64,000 nucleotides of DNA from Pseudoduganella namucuonensis (GCF_900116645.1 NZ_FPBO01000021.1:1-64000); one strand, 5' to 3'; numbered from the stretch's first letter, positions 51,224 to 60,105 are shown. Numbers and translations: made by a program. The notes: a model not told the origin generated them from the letters alone.

Positions 51224-52414
51224 TTAGCTCGACGATTCCTTCGGGAAGCCGCCGATTTTACGGGTCGCCCGGCCGGCCATGGCGAGCATGCGGTCGATAT
51301 AGGACTGGATGCCGACGCCCTCGGCCGGCTTGGGGAAATCGTGCAGCGTCAACGCCAGCGCGACATTGCCGCGCGGCCCGAACACCGGCACCGAGATCAG
51401 CCGGATATCGTTTTGCACCGCCGGCAGCAGGTGTTCGGGATCGAACGACAGGCGCGGGATCAGTTCGCGCAGTTCCGTGTCCGGCCCCGCCGTTCCGGCG
51501 CCGGCCAGTTGCGCCAGCGTGCTGATGAAGGCGCGCTGCGCATCGTTGACCAGCCCCACCGAATAGCCGCGCTCGCGGACCAGGCGCAGGGCGGTCAGGG
51601 CCCGCGGCCGCGCCGCGGCCGGGATGGAAGCGTCCAACCAGCGGGCGATCTCGGCGTCGCCGCACCAGGCGCCGAACACGGAGGCGGTCGGCGGCATGTT
51701 CGGCAAGCGCTGTCCCACCAGCGTCGGGATGGAGTCGCGGCGCGCGCTGCCGGCGCCGGCGATGATGACGATCTCGTCGTCGACCCGCGCGGTGGCGATG
51801 CAGCGCGCGTCGAGCTCGGCGGCCAACTCCTCCATCTCCGCGCGCAGCATGTCGACCTGGCGCAGCGGCTCGGCGATGGCGCCCAGCGGATCCGGCGCCA
51901 CCATCGACAAGGGCGAGAATTTGCCGTAACCGCCCTGGAAGAACAGCATCGGCAGGCCGCCCGTGTTGATCTGCAGTTCGCCGACTTCGCCGATCACGAT
52001 GTAATGGTCGCCCGCCTCCAGCACCGAGCCGATTTCGCAGTCGATCCAGGCGACCGAGTCGGCCAGGATGGGCGAACCGGTGGGCGCCGGCCGCCAGGCC
52101 ACGCCCTCGAATTTGTCCCCCGCCTTGGCGGCGAAACGGCGGCACAGCGCCTCCTGGTCCGCGCCCAGGATGTTGACGCAGAACCTGCCGGCCGCCTCGA
52201 TCTTCGGCCAGCTGGACGAAGTCCGGTCGGGCAGGAACGCGACCAGCGGCGGATCGAGCGAGACGGAGGTGAACGAACCGACCACCATGCCAGCCAATGG
52301 TGCGCCGGGGGGGGCCGCCGTGATGACGCAGACCCCGGTGGGGAACTGGCCGAGTACCTGCCTGAACCATTTGGGATCGCTGGCCTTGCGCGCTTCCTGG
52401 CTGGATGTAGTCAT
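51224..52414 (-). CDS. Flavin reductase fused to an IclR-like effector-binding domain
   Basis: 396 residues in two parts. Residues 1-170 form an HpaC-type flavin reductase (FPTGVCVITAAPPGAPLAGM, GSFTSVSLDPPLVAFLPDR, FCVNILGADQ, FFQGGYGKFSPL). Residues of about 190-385 resemble the IclR C-terminal ligand domain (DDEIVIIAGAGSARRDSIPT, RERGYSVGLVNDAQ, ISVPVFGPRGNVALALTL) without the HTH. It probably supplies FMNH2 to the diketocamphane monooxygenases, which lack their own reductase, and the extra domain could tune activity to a ligand. It lies 25 bp from each neighbour in the operon. Confidence 0.85.
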   Translation of the reverse strand: MTTSSQEARKASDPKWFRQVLGQFPTGVCVITAAPPGAPLAGMVVGSFTSVSLDPPLVAFLPDRTSSSWPKIEAAGRFCVNILGADQEALCRRFAAKAGDKFEGVAWRPAPTGSPILADSVAWIDCEIGSVLEAGDHYIVIGEVGELQINTGGLPMLFFQGGYGKFSPLSMVAPDPLGAIAEPLRQVDMLRAEMEELAAELDARCIATARVDDEIVIIAGAGSARRDSIPTLVGQRLPNMPPTASVFGAWCGDAEIARWLDASIPAAARPRALTALRLVRERGYSVGLVNDAQRAFISTLAQLAGAGTAGPDTELRELIPRLSFDPEHLLPAVQNDIRLISVPVFGPRGNVALALTLHDFPKPAEGVGIQSYIDRMLAMAGRATRKIGGFPKESSS

Positions 52415-52439
52415 GTCATGCCTCGTCGTCGTGATGGGG

Positions 52440-53210
52440 TTAACGCCCGCGCCACACGGGCTTGCGCTTCTCGGCGAAGGCGCGCTCGCCCTCGTGCCGG
52501 TCCTCGGTGTAGGCGTAGGCCTCGATCGGCTCGAAGCGGGTGGCGAGCGCCACCTCCAGCGGCCAGTCCAGGCGCTGCAGCACCGCCGCCTTCGCGGCCT
52601 GCACCGCCAGCGGCGAGGCGGCGACGATCTTGTCGGCCCAGCGCTGCGCGGCGGCGGCCAGGTCGGCCAGTTCCACCACTTCGTTGACCAGCCCGTGCGC
52701 CAGCGCGTCGGCGGCCGGCATCCGGTCGCCCGTCAGGATCATGGCCATCGCCACGCGGTGCGGCAGTTGGCGGATGGCGCGGTGCATCACGCCGCATTCG
52801 CCCATGATGCCCGCCTTGGTTTCTGGCAGGCCGAACAGGGTGTTGCCGGCCGCGACGATGACGTCGGCGCACATCGCCAGTTCGAAGCCGCCGCCGAGGG
52901 CGTAGCCCTGGACCGCCGCGACCAGGGGCTTGGTCAGCGTCACTTGCGGCCCGCCGATGCCGGTCAGGCCGCCGCCGAGCGCCATGCGCCCGGCGCGCTC
53001 CGTGCCCTGGCTGACGTCCGCGCCCACGCAAAAGGCGCGCTCGCCCTCCGCGCTTAAAATCGCGGCCCGGATCTCGGGGTTGCGGTTGATTTCCCGCCAC
53101 GCCTCGAGCAGCGCCGCGTCCATGCCGGGATCGATGGCGTTGAGCGACTTCGGGCGGTTCAGCTTGACGTGCGCGACATGGCCCTGGATGGAAAATTCGA
53201 TATCAGACAT
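52440..53210 (-). CDS. Enoyl-CoA hydratase/isomerase family protein (1)
   Basis: 256 residues of the crotonase fold. Oxyanion segments SAEGERAFCVGADVSQG and VQGYALGGGFELAMCADVIVA are intact, and the Glu-containing LPETKAGIMGECGVMH is present. It likely hydrates an unsaturated CoA ester of the opened ring. It overlaps the second crotonase gene by 8 bp. Confidence 0.9.
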   Translation of the reverse strand: MSDIEFSIQGHVAHVKLNRPKSLNAIDPGMDAALLEAWREINRNPEIRAAILSAEGERAFCVGADVSQGTERAGRMALGGGLTGIGGPQVTLTKPLVAAVQGYALGGGFELAMCADVIVAAGNTLFGLPETKAGIMGECGVMHRAIRQLPHRVAMAMILTGDRMPAADALAHGLVNEVVELADLAAAAQRWADKIVAASPLAVQAAKAAVLQRLDWPLEVALATRFEPIEAYAYTEDRHEGERAFAEKRKPVWRGR

Positions 53211-54078
53211 GGGGTGGGGTCTCCTTGGAAGTATGGACGGGCGATACGGTCAACGGTGTGGTGGCGGCGACCCGGTAGGCGGCCATGGCCTCCTTGAGTC
53301 CGACGCGCTTGATGAATTCCTTCACCTCGAGCACCTCGGGGGACAGGTGCAGCAAGGCGTCCATGCCCGCCCCCGCCGACGCCGCGTCGCGGAACCCGGT
53401 CGCCTCGGCGGCCCGGTTGATCGACAATTTCTTGATGCGCAGCACCGACGGCGGGGTCATGGCGATGCGCCGGGCCAGGTCCTCCACCACGGCCACCAAC
53501 TGGTCGGCCGGCACGCTGTGGTTGGCCCAGCCCCACTCGACGGCGGTGGGGCCGTCGATGCTGTTGCCGGGCACGAAGGCGAACTCCTTGGCCCGCTTGG
53601 GGCCGACCAGCGGCACCCACAGCGGCGCCACATAGCCGCCGCCGATCGGCACGGTCGGCTCGCCGATGCGCGCGTCGTCGGCCACCACGGTGATGTCGGC
53701 GTAGACGCACATCTGGGTGGCGCCGGCGATGCAATAGCCGTGGACGGCGGCGATGATGGGTTTCGGATGGTCCCACATCGCGAGATAGCGGTCGACGTTG
53801 CGCTGCAGGCGCTCCCGGTCGACCACCGGGTCGGGCAGCACCGTGAGCTTGCCGACCTGCTCCAGGTCGTAGCCGGACGAAAAACCCTTGCCTTCGCCGC
53901 GGATGGCGATCACCGGCCCGCCCTCCGTGGCCAGGCGGCGCAGCGCGTCCGAGAACTCGTCGAGCAGCTCGTTCGACAGCGCGTTGGCCTTGCCGGGCCG
54001 GTCCAGTATCACCCAGGTCAGCGGCCCGCGATGCTCGACGCGGATGGTGTTGTAGTTGAACACGGCGGACTCCCGCAT
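53203..54078 (-). CDS. Enoyl-CoA hydratase/isomerase family protein (2)
   Basis: 291 residues, crotonase fold with RGEGKGFSSGYDLEQVG and VHGYCIAGATQMCVYADITVV. The second oxyanion loop reads IAGAT instead of GGG, and the catalytic Glu region reads EPTVPIGGGYVAPLW, so the reaction may be hydration, ring cleavage or isomerisation. The C-terminal extension is longer than in copy 1. ATG 54078 overlaps the stop of the NTF2-like gene (TGATG). Confidence 0.85.
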   Translation of the reverse strand: MRESAVFNYNTIRVEHRGPLTWVILDRPGKANALSNELLDEFSDALRRLATEGGPVIAIRGEGKGFSSGYDLEQVGKLTVLPDPVVDRERLQRNVDRYLAMWDHPKPIIAAVHGYCIAGATQMCVYADITVVADDARIGEPTVPIGGGYVAPLWVPLVGPKRAKEFAFVPGNSIDGPTAVEWGWANHSVPADQLVAVVEDLARRIAMTPPSVLRIKKLSINRAAEATGFRDAASAGAGMDALLHLSPEVLEVKEFIKRVGLKEAMAAYRVAATTPLTVSPVHTSKETPPHV

Positions 54079-54542
54079 CAGCCGCGGCGTCCGATGGCCA
54101 GGGTTTCCTTCACATGGAAATCCTTCGCCCCGGTGGTGCGCAACTCGCGCCGCTTGAAACGCCAGCGGCCGTCGACGCGCACCACCTCGTCGTGGTACTG
54201 GCCCCACACGTGCGAGTCCGGGCGCTCCCGGCTGTATCGATGCCAGGCGTACACGATGGTGCGCACCTTCGCCGCGTCGGCGCCGTCGAAGTCGATCACG
54301 ATGTTCGACACATGGTGGCTGGTGGCGACGAAGTACGAACCCACGCCCTCCAGCGTCTTGGCGTAGGCGGCGCGGCCCTCGGCGCCGAAATTGGGCGCGT
54401 ACAACACGACGCAGTCCTCGACGAACAATTCGGCCAGCTCGCTGGCGTGGTTCATGTCCAGATGATAGGCATAGTCGTAAATCAGACGGCTGATCTCCGC
54501 CTCCGCCAGCAGTTGTTCCACTTTTTGCTCGGTTGTTTTCAT
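54078..54542 (-). CDS. NTF2/SnoaL-like protein (1)
   Basis: 154 residues of the SnoaL-like cone fold: AEISRLIYDYAYHLDMNHASELAELF, then FVATSHHVSNIVIDFDG and WRFKRRELRTTG. Such proteins act as small isomerases, dehydratases or hydrolases (for example ketosteroid isomerase, limonene epoxide hydrolase). Its reaction is not known. ATG 54542 is chosen for the GGAGTGAAC site just before it. First gene of the operon to the CoA ligase, behind operator copy 4. Confidence 0.82.
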   Translation of the reverse strand: MKTTEQKVEQLLAEAEISRLIYDYAYHLDMNHASELAELFVEDCVVLYAPNFGAEGRAAYAKTLEGVGSYFVATSHHVSNIVIDFDGADAAKVRTIVYAWHRYSRERPDSHVWGQYHDEVVRVDGRWRFKRRELRTTGAKDFHVKETLAIGRRG

Positions 54543-54568
54543 GTTCACTCCACGCATTTTCATATTCT

Positions 54569-54586
54569 ATCAACACTAACGTTGAC
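54569..54586 (-). promoter_or_regulatory. Operator copy 4 (ATCAAC-N6-GTTGAC) before the NTF2/crotonase/ligase operon
   Basis: ATCAACACTAACGTTGAC lies only 27 bp before the ATG at 54542, closer than the other copies. A TAGAAT on the minus strand just after it may be the -10, so binding here would cover the core promoter. Confidence 0.8.
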
Positions 54587-54638
54587 TAAGAGGGCGAAAC
54601 AGCGCCTCCGCCGGCCCCTCGGCCGGCGGAGGCCGGCT

Positions 54639-55742
54639 TCAGGACGGCAGCTTGATGCGGGGCGCGACTTCCTTGGCGATCAGCTCGAGCGACTGGAACC
54701 AGGGCGCCGGATCGTCGTAGTAGTCATGCGACTCCACCTGCAGGGTGCCCCAGCCGCCGCAGGCTTCGAACAAGGTGTTGATCTTGTCGGTCACGGTGTC
54801 CGGCGAGCCCACCACGAACACCTTGTCGACCAGGAATTCCAGATCGGCGTCGGCCGGGTCGATGCCCGCGTCCTTGGCGAAGCCGTCCATCATGCCGAAG
54901 CGGCGCCAGATCGGGATCAGGTAGCGTTCGAAGCAGTAGCCGATCGGGCCCTCCATCACCAGCCGCTTGGCCTCTTTGTCGGTCTCGGCCACGAACACCG
55001 TCTGCGACACCGCGTGCCGCGAACGGTCCGGGGTGAAGCCGGCCTTGATCTGGGCTTCGGCATAGATGTCCCAGTGGCTCTTCAGCGCGTCCAGTCCGGA
55101 GAAAATGGACACCGGCTTGAAGTTGCGCTCGCCCGCCAGCCGCATCGACGGCGAGTTCATGCTGAAGCCGGTCACCGCGATTTCCGGCGCCACGCCGTTC
55201 CACGGCGCGAAATTGGCCAGCTTGTGCTGCTCGTCGTCCTCGTGGTCCGACGCGACCTCCTCGGGATAGCCGGCGTTCCAGAATTTGCCCTCATAAAAGA
55301 ATGGCTCGCGCTTCCAGATCTTCTCCATGATGTCGAGCGACTCGCGCACCATCTGGTTCAGGAACTGCGTGTCCTGGCCGTTTTTGATGCCGTGGATGTA
55401 CGAGGCCTGCGGATAGGCGCCGGCGCCGATGCCGAGGAAATAGCGGCCCTCGAGAATCTGCGACAGCCAGCCGATCATGATCGCCAGCTTGGCGGGATGC
55501 TGGTGCGGCAGCAGGTGCGCCATCGGCGCGAACTTGATGTTCTTGGTCTGCAGCGCCGCCGCCGCGATCATCAGTTCCGGATTCGGAATGTTCTCCCAGA
55601 TTTGGGACGCGTGCTCCGAGATCATCATCGAGCTGAAACCCGCCTTGTCGGCGGCGATTGAACTTTGCACGCCCCAATCGAAGGTTTGGCGCGCCGTCCG
55701 TCCTGGCCGCATGTACGGGTGAAAAATTAGACCGGTCTCCAT
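54639..55742 (-). CDS. camE36: 3,6-diketocamphane monooxygenase homologue (luciferase-like, FMN)
   Basis: 367 residues, luciferase-like barrel. It starts METGLIFHPYMRPGRTARQT, and segments such as SMMISEHASQIWENIPNPEL, APMAHLLPHQHPAKLA, GIGAGAYPQASYIHG, GERNFKPVSIFSGLDALK and YDDPAPWFQSLELIAKEVAP follow the P. putida 3,6-diketocamphane 1,6-monooxygenase as I remember it. This is the Baeyer-Villiger step of the (-)-camphor branch, using FMNH2 from a separate reductase. Transcribed alone on the minus strand behind operator copy 5. Confidence 0.92.
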   Translation of the reverse strand: METGLIFHPYMRPGRTARQTFDWGVQSSIAADKAGFSSMMISEHASQIWENIPNPELMIAAAALQTKNIKFAPMAHLLPHQHPAKLAIMIGWLSQILEGRYFLGIGAGAYPQASYIHGIKNGQDTQFLNQMVRESLDIMEKIWKREPFFYEGKFWNAGYPEEVASDHEDDEQHKLANFAPWNGVAPEIAVTGFSMNSPSMRLAGERNFKPVSIFSGLDALKSHWDIYAEAQIKAGFTPDRSRHAVSQTVFVAETDKEAKRLVMEGPIGYCFERYLIPIWRRFGMMDGFAKDAGIDPADADLEFLVDKVFVVGSPDTVTDKINTLFEACGGWGTLQVESHDYYDDPAPWFQSLELIAKEVAPRIKLPS

Positions 55743-55831
55743 TGCCAAGATATGTCCCTCCTCATGTGAATACGTAGTAAGAATTAGATTGCATCGACAT
55801 CGCTCTTGTCCGGGCGCCTTCGATGACATTA

Positions 55832-55873
55832 ACGATAGCCCAGAAAAACCGGATCGTCAACGCTATTGTTGAT
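55832..55873 (-). promoter_or_regulatory. Promoter and operator copy 5 of the 3,6-diketocamphane monooxygenase gene
   Basis: Core GTCAACGCTATTGTTGAT at 55856-55873. On the minus strand TTGACG (55855-55860), 17 bp, TATCGT (55832-55837), about 90 bp before the start. Confidence 0.85.
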
Positions 55874-55971
55874 TTGAATTGTATTCGCCGCCACAGCGCC
55901 GGCCGCCCGCCCGGCTCCCGCGACCTCTCGATGGAAGGCGAGCGGTGTGGCTGGAACGCAACACCACATCA

Positions 55972-56013
55972 ATCAACACTACAGTTGACCGATGGCGGAA
56001 ACCCGTGATAGCC
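55972..56013 (+). promoter_or_regulatory. Operator copy 6 before the NTF2-SDR operon
   Basis: Core ATCAACACTACAGTTGAC at 55972-55989; TTGACC (55985-55990) could be a -35 with ATAGCC 17 bp downstream. The gap between the two divergent genes (332 bp) thus carries two operators 98 bp apart, and I see no gene in it. Confidence 0.8.
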
Positions 56014-56073
56014 TGAATCCAGCGTAAAACATGCGCCGCCGGGCGCGCCCGGACCAAAAAACAGGAGACCAGA

Positions 56074-56496
56074 ATGGCTATTTCCCCCGCCGCGGACAAC
56101 AAGGATGTTGTCCGCCATTTTCTCGAGGTATTCTCAAGCGGCGACGTCGCCGGCATCGTCGGACTGCTGCATCCGGACGCCACTTGGTGGGTGTCGGGCC
56201 GGATCGCCGGTTTGTCCGCCACCTACACGCGGCGGGAGCTCGGTGAACTGCTGAAAGGCGTCACCGCCATCTACAAGCAAGGCGCGCTCAAGATCACGCC
56301 CCTGTCGATGATCGCCGAGGGCGCCCGGGTGGCGGCCGAGGCCGAGTCCTACGCGGAACTGCAAAACGGCCGCGTCTACAACAATTTCTATCACTTTGTA
56401 TTCGAGATCGCCGACGGCAAGATCTGGCGCGTCAAGGAATACATGGATACGCAACACGCTTACGACACGTTTATTAAACCGGAGGGGGAAAAATGA
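56074..56496 (+). CDS. NTF2/SnoaL-like protein (2)
   Basis: 140 residues, SnoaL-like fold: DNKDVVRHFLEVFSSGDVAG, LLHPDATWWVSGRIAG, and FEIADGKIWRVKEYMDTQHA. Closest in look to small NTF2 proteins used as isomerases or epoxide hydrolases in terpenoid pathways; the actual reaction is unknown. Its stop overlaps the SDR start by four bases. Confidence 0.82.
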   Translation: MAISPAADNKDVVRHFLEVFSSGDVAGIVGLLHPDATWWVSGRIAGLSATYTRRELGELLKGVTAIYKQGALKITPLSMIAEGARVAAEAESYAELQNGRVYNNFYHFVFEIADGKIWRVKEYMDTQHAYDTFIKPEGEK

Positions 56497-57239
56497 ATCG
56501 ATTGGACGGGAAAGTAGCCATCATCACGGGCGCCGCGCGCGGCATGGGCGCTTCGCACGCCCGCCGCTTCGTGGCCGAAGGCGCGAAAGTGGTGCTGACG
56601 GACATGAACGCGGCGGCGGGCCAGGCACTGGCCGATGAGCTGGGCGCCAGCGCGCTGTTTGTGGACCATGACGTGCGCGACGCGGCCGCATGGCAGCGGG
56701 TGGTGCGACAGGCGGAGGCGCGCTTCGGTCAAGTCAACGTCCTGGTCAACAACGCCGGCATCCTGGGCCCCATGCGCAACACCGCGGAGTTGCCGGTGGC
56801 GGACTACCACGCCGTGTGCGAGATCAACCAGCACTCGGTGTTTCTGGGCATGCAAGCCGTTATCCCGGCGATGCTGCGCGCAGGAAAGGGCTCCATCGTG
56901 AACATTTCATCCATCGCGGGACTGGTCGCCAATTACGGCTTTCCGAGCGTGGCCTATGTGGCCAGCAAGTTCGCGGTGCGCGGCATGACCAAGGCGGCCG
57001 CCATCGAATTCGGGCCGCGCAATATCCGCGTCAATTCGGTGCATCCGGGCTTCATCATGACGCCGATGATGATCGAGGCGACCAATGAGGAAGGCGGCGA
57101 CGCCATGGCCCAGATCCCGCTTGGCCGGATCGCCGACCCCGCCGAAGTGAGCAACCTGGTGCTGTTCCTGGCCTCGGACGAGGCTTCGTACATCACCGGC
57201 GCCGAACATGTGATCGACGCCGGCATGACCGCGCAATAG
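56493..57239 (+). CDS. Short-chain dehydrogenase/reductase
   Basis: 248 residues of the classical SDR family: TGAARGMG cofactor loop, LVNNAG, NISSIAG with catalytic Ser, YVASK with the Tyr/Lys pair, and VHPGFIMTPMM. An Asp after the second strand (VVLTDMN) suggests NAD. Within a camphor cluster it could be a borneol or 6-endo-hydroxycamphor dehydrogenase, or act on a later alcohol; the sequence does not decide. Translated with the NTF2-like gene. Confidence 0.88.
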   Translation: MNRLDGKVAIITGAARGMGASHARRFVAEGAKVVLTDMNAAAGQALADELGASALFVDHDVRDAAAWQRVVRQAEARFGQVNVLVNNAGILGPMRNTAELPVADYHAVCEINQHSVFLGMQAVIPAMLRAGKGSIVNISSIAGLVANYGFPSVAYVASKFAVRGMTKAAAIEFGPRNIRVNSVHPGFIMTPMMIEATNEEGGDAMAQIPLGRIADPAEVSNLVLFLASDEASYITGAEHVIDAGMTAQ

Positions 57240-57300
57240 TCTCCCCGCCCCCGCTTCCCCCCTCCCCGGCCGGCTTGTTCCCGGCCCGCTTGCCTCCCAT

Positions 57301-57325
57301 AACCCGGCGCTTCACACGCCGGGTT
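57301..57325. terminator. Hairpin after the SDR gene
   Basis: A 9-bp stem AACCCGGCG/CGCCGGGTT with a 7-nt loop, between the SDR gene and a convergent small frame. No clear T-run on either side. Confidence 0.5.
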
Positions 57326-57329
57326 CCGC

Positions 57330-57500
57330 TCACCAAAGCATCAGCCGGTGGTCGAACGGCACCACCATCGGCGCTGGCGGGTCCTCATCGGCCCGGGTCC
57401 GCGGCGACGCGCGAAGTGGCGCCGCCGCGCCGGGCGGCTGGCGCCACCGGCGCATCCATTGCGCGATCCGCGCCGCGCCGGGGAAATCAAAGTCTTTCAT
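57330..57500 (-). CDS. Possible 56-residue small protein downstream of the chemoreceptor gene
   Basis: ATG 57500 opens MKDFDFPGAARIAQWMRRWR, then a Pro/Ala/Arg linker and ends with LMLW just before the hairpin at 57301. Third codon positions are GC-rich as in real genes, and it ends at the hairpin. The Shine-Dalgarno is weak. It lies 32 bp after the chemoreceptor stop on the same strand. No family recognised. Confidence 0.4.
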   Translation of the reverse strand: MKDFDFPGAARIAQWMRRWRQPPGAAAPLRASPRTRADEDPPAPMVVPFDHRLMLW

Positions 57501-57532
57501 ACCGCTTGCCCTGTCTGGATATGCCGGAGGCG

Positions 57533-59158
57533 CTAGGCCGCTCGCGGCAAAACGAGCAGCTCGGCCGCCGGGACTTCCCGCGGCGGCGCGCCGTCCTCGT
57601 CCGGCGCCGGCGAGGCCGTCTTGAACACGCTCACGGCGCTGGCCAGCGCCGCCGCCTGTTCCCGCATGGCCTCGGTGGCGACGGTGGTCTCGACGGCCAG
57701 CACGCTGTTCTGGGCCGTCATCCGGTCCATGCCGGCCAGCGACAGCGTGGCGGCGTCGATGCCGGCGCTCTGCTCCTCGGCCGCCGCGCTGATGTCGCGG
57801 ATAATGGCGGCCGAGCCGTTCACGGCGTCGAGGATCTCGTCCATGGTGCGTCCGGCCTCCAGCACCAGCACACTGCCCGCGTCGACCTGGCGCACCGACT
57901 CGACGATCAGCGTCTTGATTTCCTTGGCGGCGTCGGCCGAGCGCTGGGCCAGGGCCCGCACCTCCGAGGCCACCACGGCGAAGCCGCGGCCCTGGTCGCC
58001 GGCACGCGCCGCCTCGACGGCGGCGTTCAGCGCCAGGATGTTGGTCTGGAACGCGATCCCGTCGATGACGCCGATGATGTCGCCGATCCGTTTAGAGGAA
58101 TGCTTTATTTTCGTCATCGTCTCGGTCACCCGCCCCACCACCTCGCCGCCCTTCGAGGCGGTCGAGGTGGCGTATTCACCCAACTGGCGGGCCCGCGCCG
58201 CGCTTTCCAGGTTATCCCTGACCGTGGCGTTGAGGGCGCCGATCGAACCGCTGGTCTGGCGCAGGCTGCGCGACTGCTCCTCGGTCCTGGCGGCCAGCGT
58301 GGCGGCGCCGGTGGCCAGCAGCGCCGAGGCGTTGGCGACGCTCTGGGCGCCGCCGCGCACATCGCCCACGATGCGCCCCAGGCTGGAATTCATGCGGGTC
58401 AGCGCCCGCAGCAGCGTACCGATCTCATCGCGCGAGCCGGCGTCGATACGGCTGCTCAGATCGCCGTTCGACACGCGCTCTGCGACCGCCACCGCGACGT
58501 TCAAGGGCCGCGTGATGCCGCGCGTGACCAGCAAGGCGATGGCGCTCGCCACCAGCGCGGCCGTGACGGCCAGCCCCCCCATCATGAGCAGGGCGCGCCG
58601 GCTGTCGCCGCGCGTGGCCTCGCCCAGCGCGGCGGCCGAGCGCTCCTGGTGCTGCGAGACCATGTCGATCGCGGCCAGGTAGGTGTCGGCGTAGGCGCGC
58701 ACGTCCGACACCACCAGGGCGCGCGCCGCGTCCATGTCGCCCAGCCGGACCTGTTCGATGAAGCGCCCTTGCGCCTCCAGGAAGGAGGCGCGGTGCTTGT
58801 CCAGCTCGGCCAGCAATTCGCGCTCCTTGGCGTTGGCGCCCATCATCTTGCGCAGCTTGCGCGTCGACTCCAGAATGAACTCGTTTCCCTGGGTCAGGAG
58901 CGACAACTCGGTTTCACTGCTGTTCGCGTCCTGGATCAGCAGGATGTTGCGCATATTGCCCAGTCCATCCATGTGGTCGGTCTTGATCTGGTTGATCAGT
59001 ATGGTCTGCGGGTATTGCTCGTTGATGATCTGGCCGATCCGCAGGCTCGATTGGAACAACTGGTAGGCGCCGATCGCCGTGATGGCGACCATCAGCGCCA
59101 CGGTCAAGCCGAATCCAAGGCCGAGCCGCTGGCCTATCCTCAAGTCGGGTCGTTTCAT
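57533..59158 (-). CDS. Methyl-accepting chemotaxis protein
   Basis: 541 residues. N-terminal membrane helix (LGFGLTVALMVAITAIGAYQ), a periplasmic four-helix-bundle ligand domain (about 35-190), second helix (ALLMMGGLAVTAALVASAIA), HAMP, and the signalling hairpin with IGVIDGIAFQTNILALNAAV and GRGFAVVASEVRALAQRSA. No C-terminal CheR-docking pentapeptide is seen. It is within the camphor cluster, between the SDR and hydroxyacyl-CoA dehydrogenase genes, so taxis to camphor or a product is possible. No GTCAAC-type operator is upstream of it. Confidence 0.93.
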   Translation of the reverse strand: MKRPDLRIGQRLGLGFGLTVALMVAITAIGAYQLFQSSLRIGQIINEQYPQTILINQIKTDHMDGLGNMRNILLIQDANSSETELSLLTQGNEFILESTRKLRKMMGANAKERELLAELDKHRASFLEAQGRFIEQVRLGDMDAARALVVSDVRAYADTYLAAIDMVSQHQERSAAALGEATRGDSRRALLMMGGLAVTAALVASAIALLVTRGITRPLNVAVAVAERVSNGDLSSRIDAGSRDEIGTLLRALTRMNSSLGRIVGDVRGGAQSVANASALLATGAATLAARTEEQSRSLRQTSGSIGALNATVRDNLESAARARQLGEYATSTASKGGEVVGRVTETMTKIKHSSKRIGDIIGVIDGIAFQTNILALNAAVEAARAGDQGRGFAVVASEVRALAQRSADAAKEIKTLIVESVRQVDAGSVLVLEAGRTMDEILDAVNGSAAIIRDISAAAEEQSAGIDAATLSLAGMDRMTAQNSVLAVETTVATEAMREQAAALASAVSVFKTASPAPDEDGAPPREVPAAELLVLPRAA

Positions 59159-59213
59159 GAGTCTGTCTCCTGTGTGTTTTTATGCCAGCCATCCCGGTCG
59201 CCGTCGGCCGGAT

Positions 59214-60065
59214 TCATCCGTACGAGTGGAATCCCCGTCCGCTTTTCCTGCCCAGATAGCCCGCCTGCACCATTTCACGCAACAGCGGAGCCGGCCGGTA
59301 TTTGGGATCGCCCAGCTCGCGGTAAAACGACTCCATGACCGACAGCATCGTATCGAGGCCGATCAAGTCCGCCAGCGCCAGCGGCCCGATGGGCTGGTTG
59401 CTGCCCAGCACCATGCCGGCGTCGATGTCCTCCGCGGTCGCCAGCTTTTCCTGCAACACGAACACCGCCTCGTTGATCATCGGGCACAGGATGCGGTTGA
59501 CCACGAAGCCGGGGCGGTTGGCCACGACGACCGCCTGCTTGCCGATGGCCGCGACCAGGCGCTCGGCCAGTTCGCGGGTGGCGGGTGAAGTCTGCATGCC
59601 CGCGATGACTTCCACCAGCCGCATGACGGGAACCGGGTTGAAGAAATGCATGCCGATGAAGCGCTCGGGATGCGAGACCACGGCGGCCAGTTCGCTGATC
59701 GACAGCGACGACGTGTTGGTGGCGATGACGGTGCCGGCACCGACCGCCGCGTCGGCCTGCCGCAGGATGCGCTTCTTCAGTTCCAGATTCTCCGTCGCCG
59801 CTTCGATCAGCACGTCGCAGCCGCTGAACGCCGCGTAATCCGTCGCCGCCAGCACGCGCGCGACGGCCGCCTCGCCCTGCGCCGCGCCGAGCGCGCCCTT
59901 GCGGACCTGCCGTTCGAGGCTGCCGCGAATGGCGCCCAGGCCACGCTCGACCGCCTCGGCCGAGATGTCGACCATCACCACATCCAGCCCCGCGGCGGCG
60001 CACACTTGCGCAATGCCGCTCCCCATGGTGCCCGCGCCGATCACGCCGATCCGTTGAATTTCCAT
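59214..60065 (-). CDS. 3-hydroxyacyl-CoA dehydrogenase (3-hydroxybutyryl-CoA dehydrogenase type)
   Basis: 283 residues, the single-domain-pair type. NAD loop IGVIGAGTMGSGIAQVCAAAG, NTSSLSISELAA, catalytic His in GMHFFNPVPVMRLVEVI, and C-terminal RPGFVVNRILCPMINEA. It oxidises a 3-hydroxyacyl-CoA before the thiolase step. AAGGAGAGG precedes the ATG. Divergent from the luciferase-like gene at 60287, each with its own operator copy. Confidence 0.94.
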   Translation of the reverse strand: MEIQRIGVIGAGTMGSGIAQVCAAAGLDVVMVDISAEAVERGLGAIRGSLERQVRKGALGAAQGEAAVARVLAATDYAAFSGCDVLIEAATENLELKKRILRQADAAVGAGTVIATNTSSLSISELAAVVSHPERFIGMHFFNPVPVMRLVEVIAGMQTSPATRELAERLVAAIGKQAVVVANRPGFVVNRILCPMINEAVFVLQEKLATAEDIDAGMVLGSNQPIGPLALADLIGLDTMLSVMESFYRELGDPKYRPAPLLREMVQAGYLGRKSGRGFHSYG

Positions 60066-60105
60066 TTGCAGTACCTCTCCTTGCGATTGGTTTTCGGTTG
60101 GGCCC

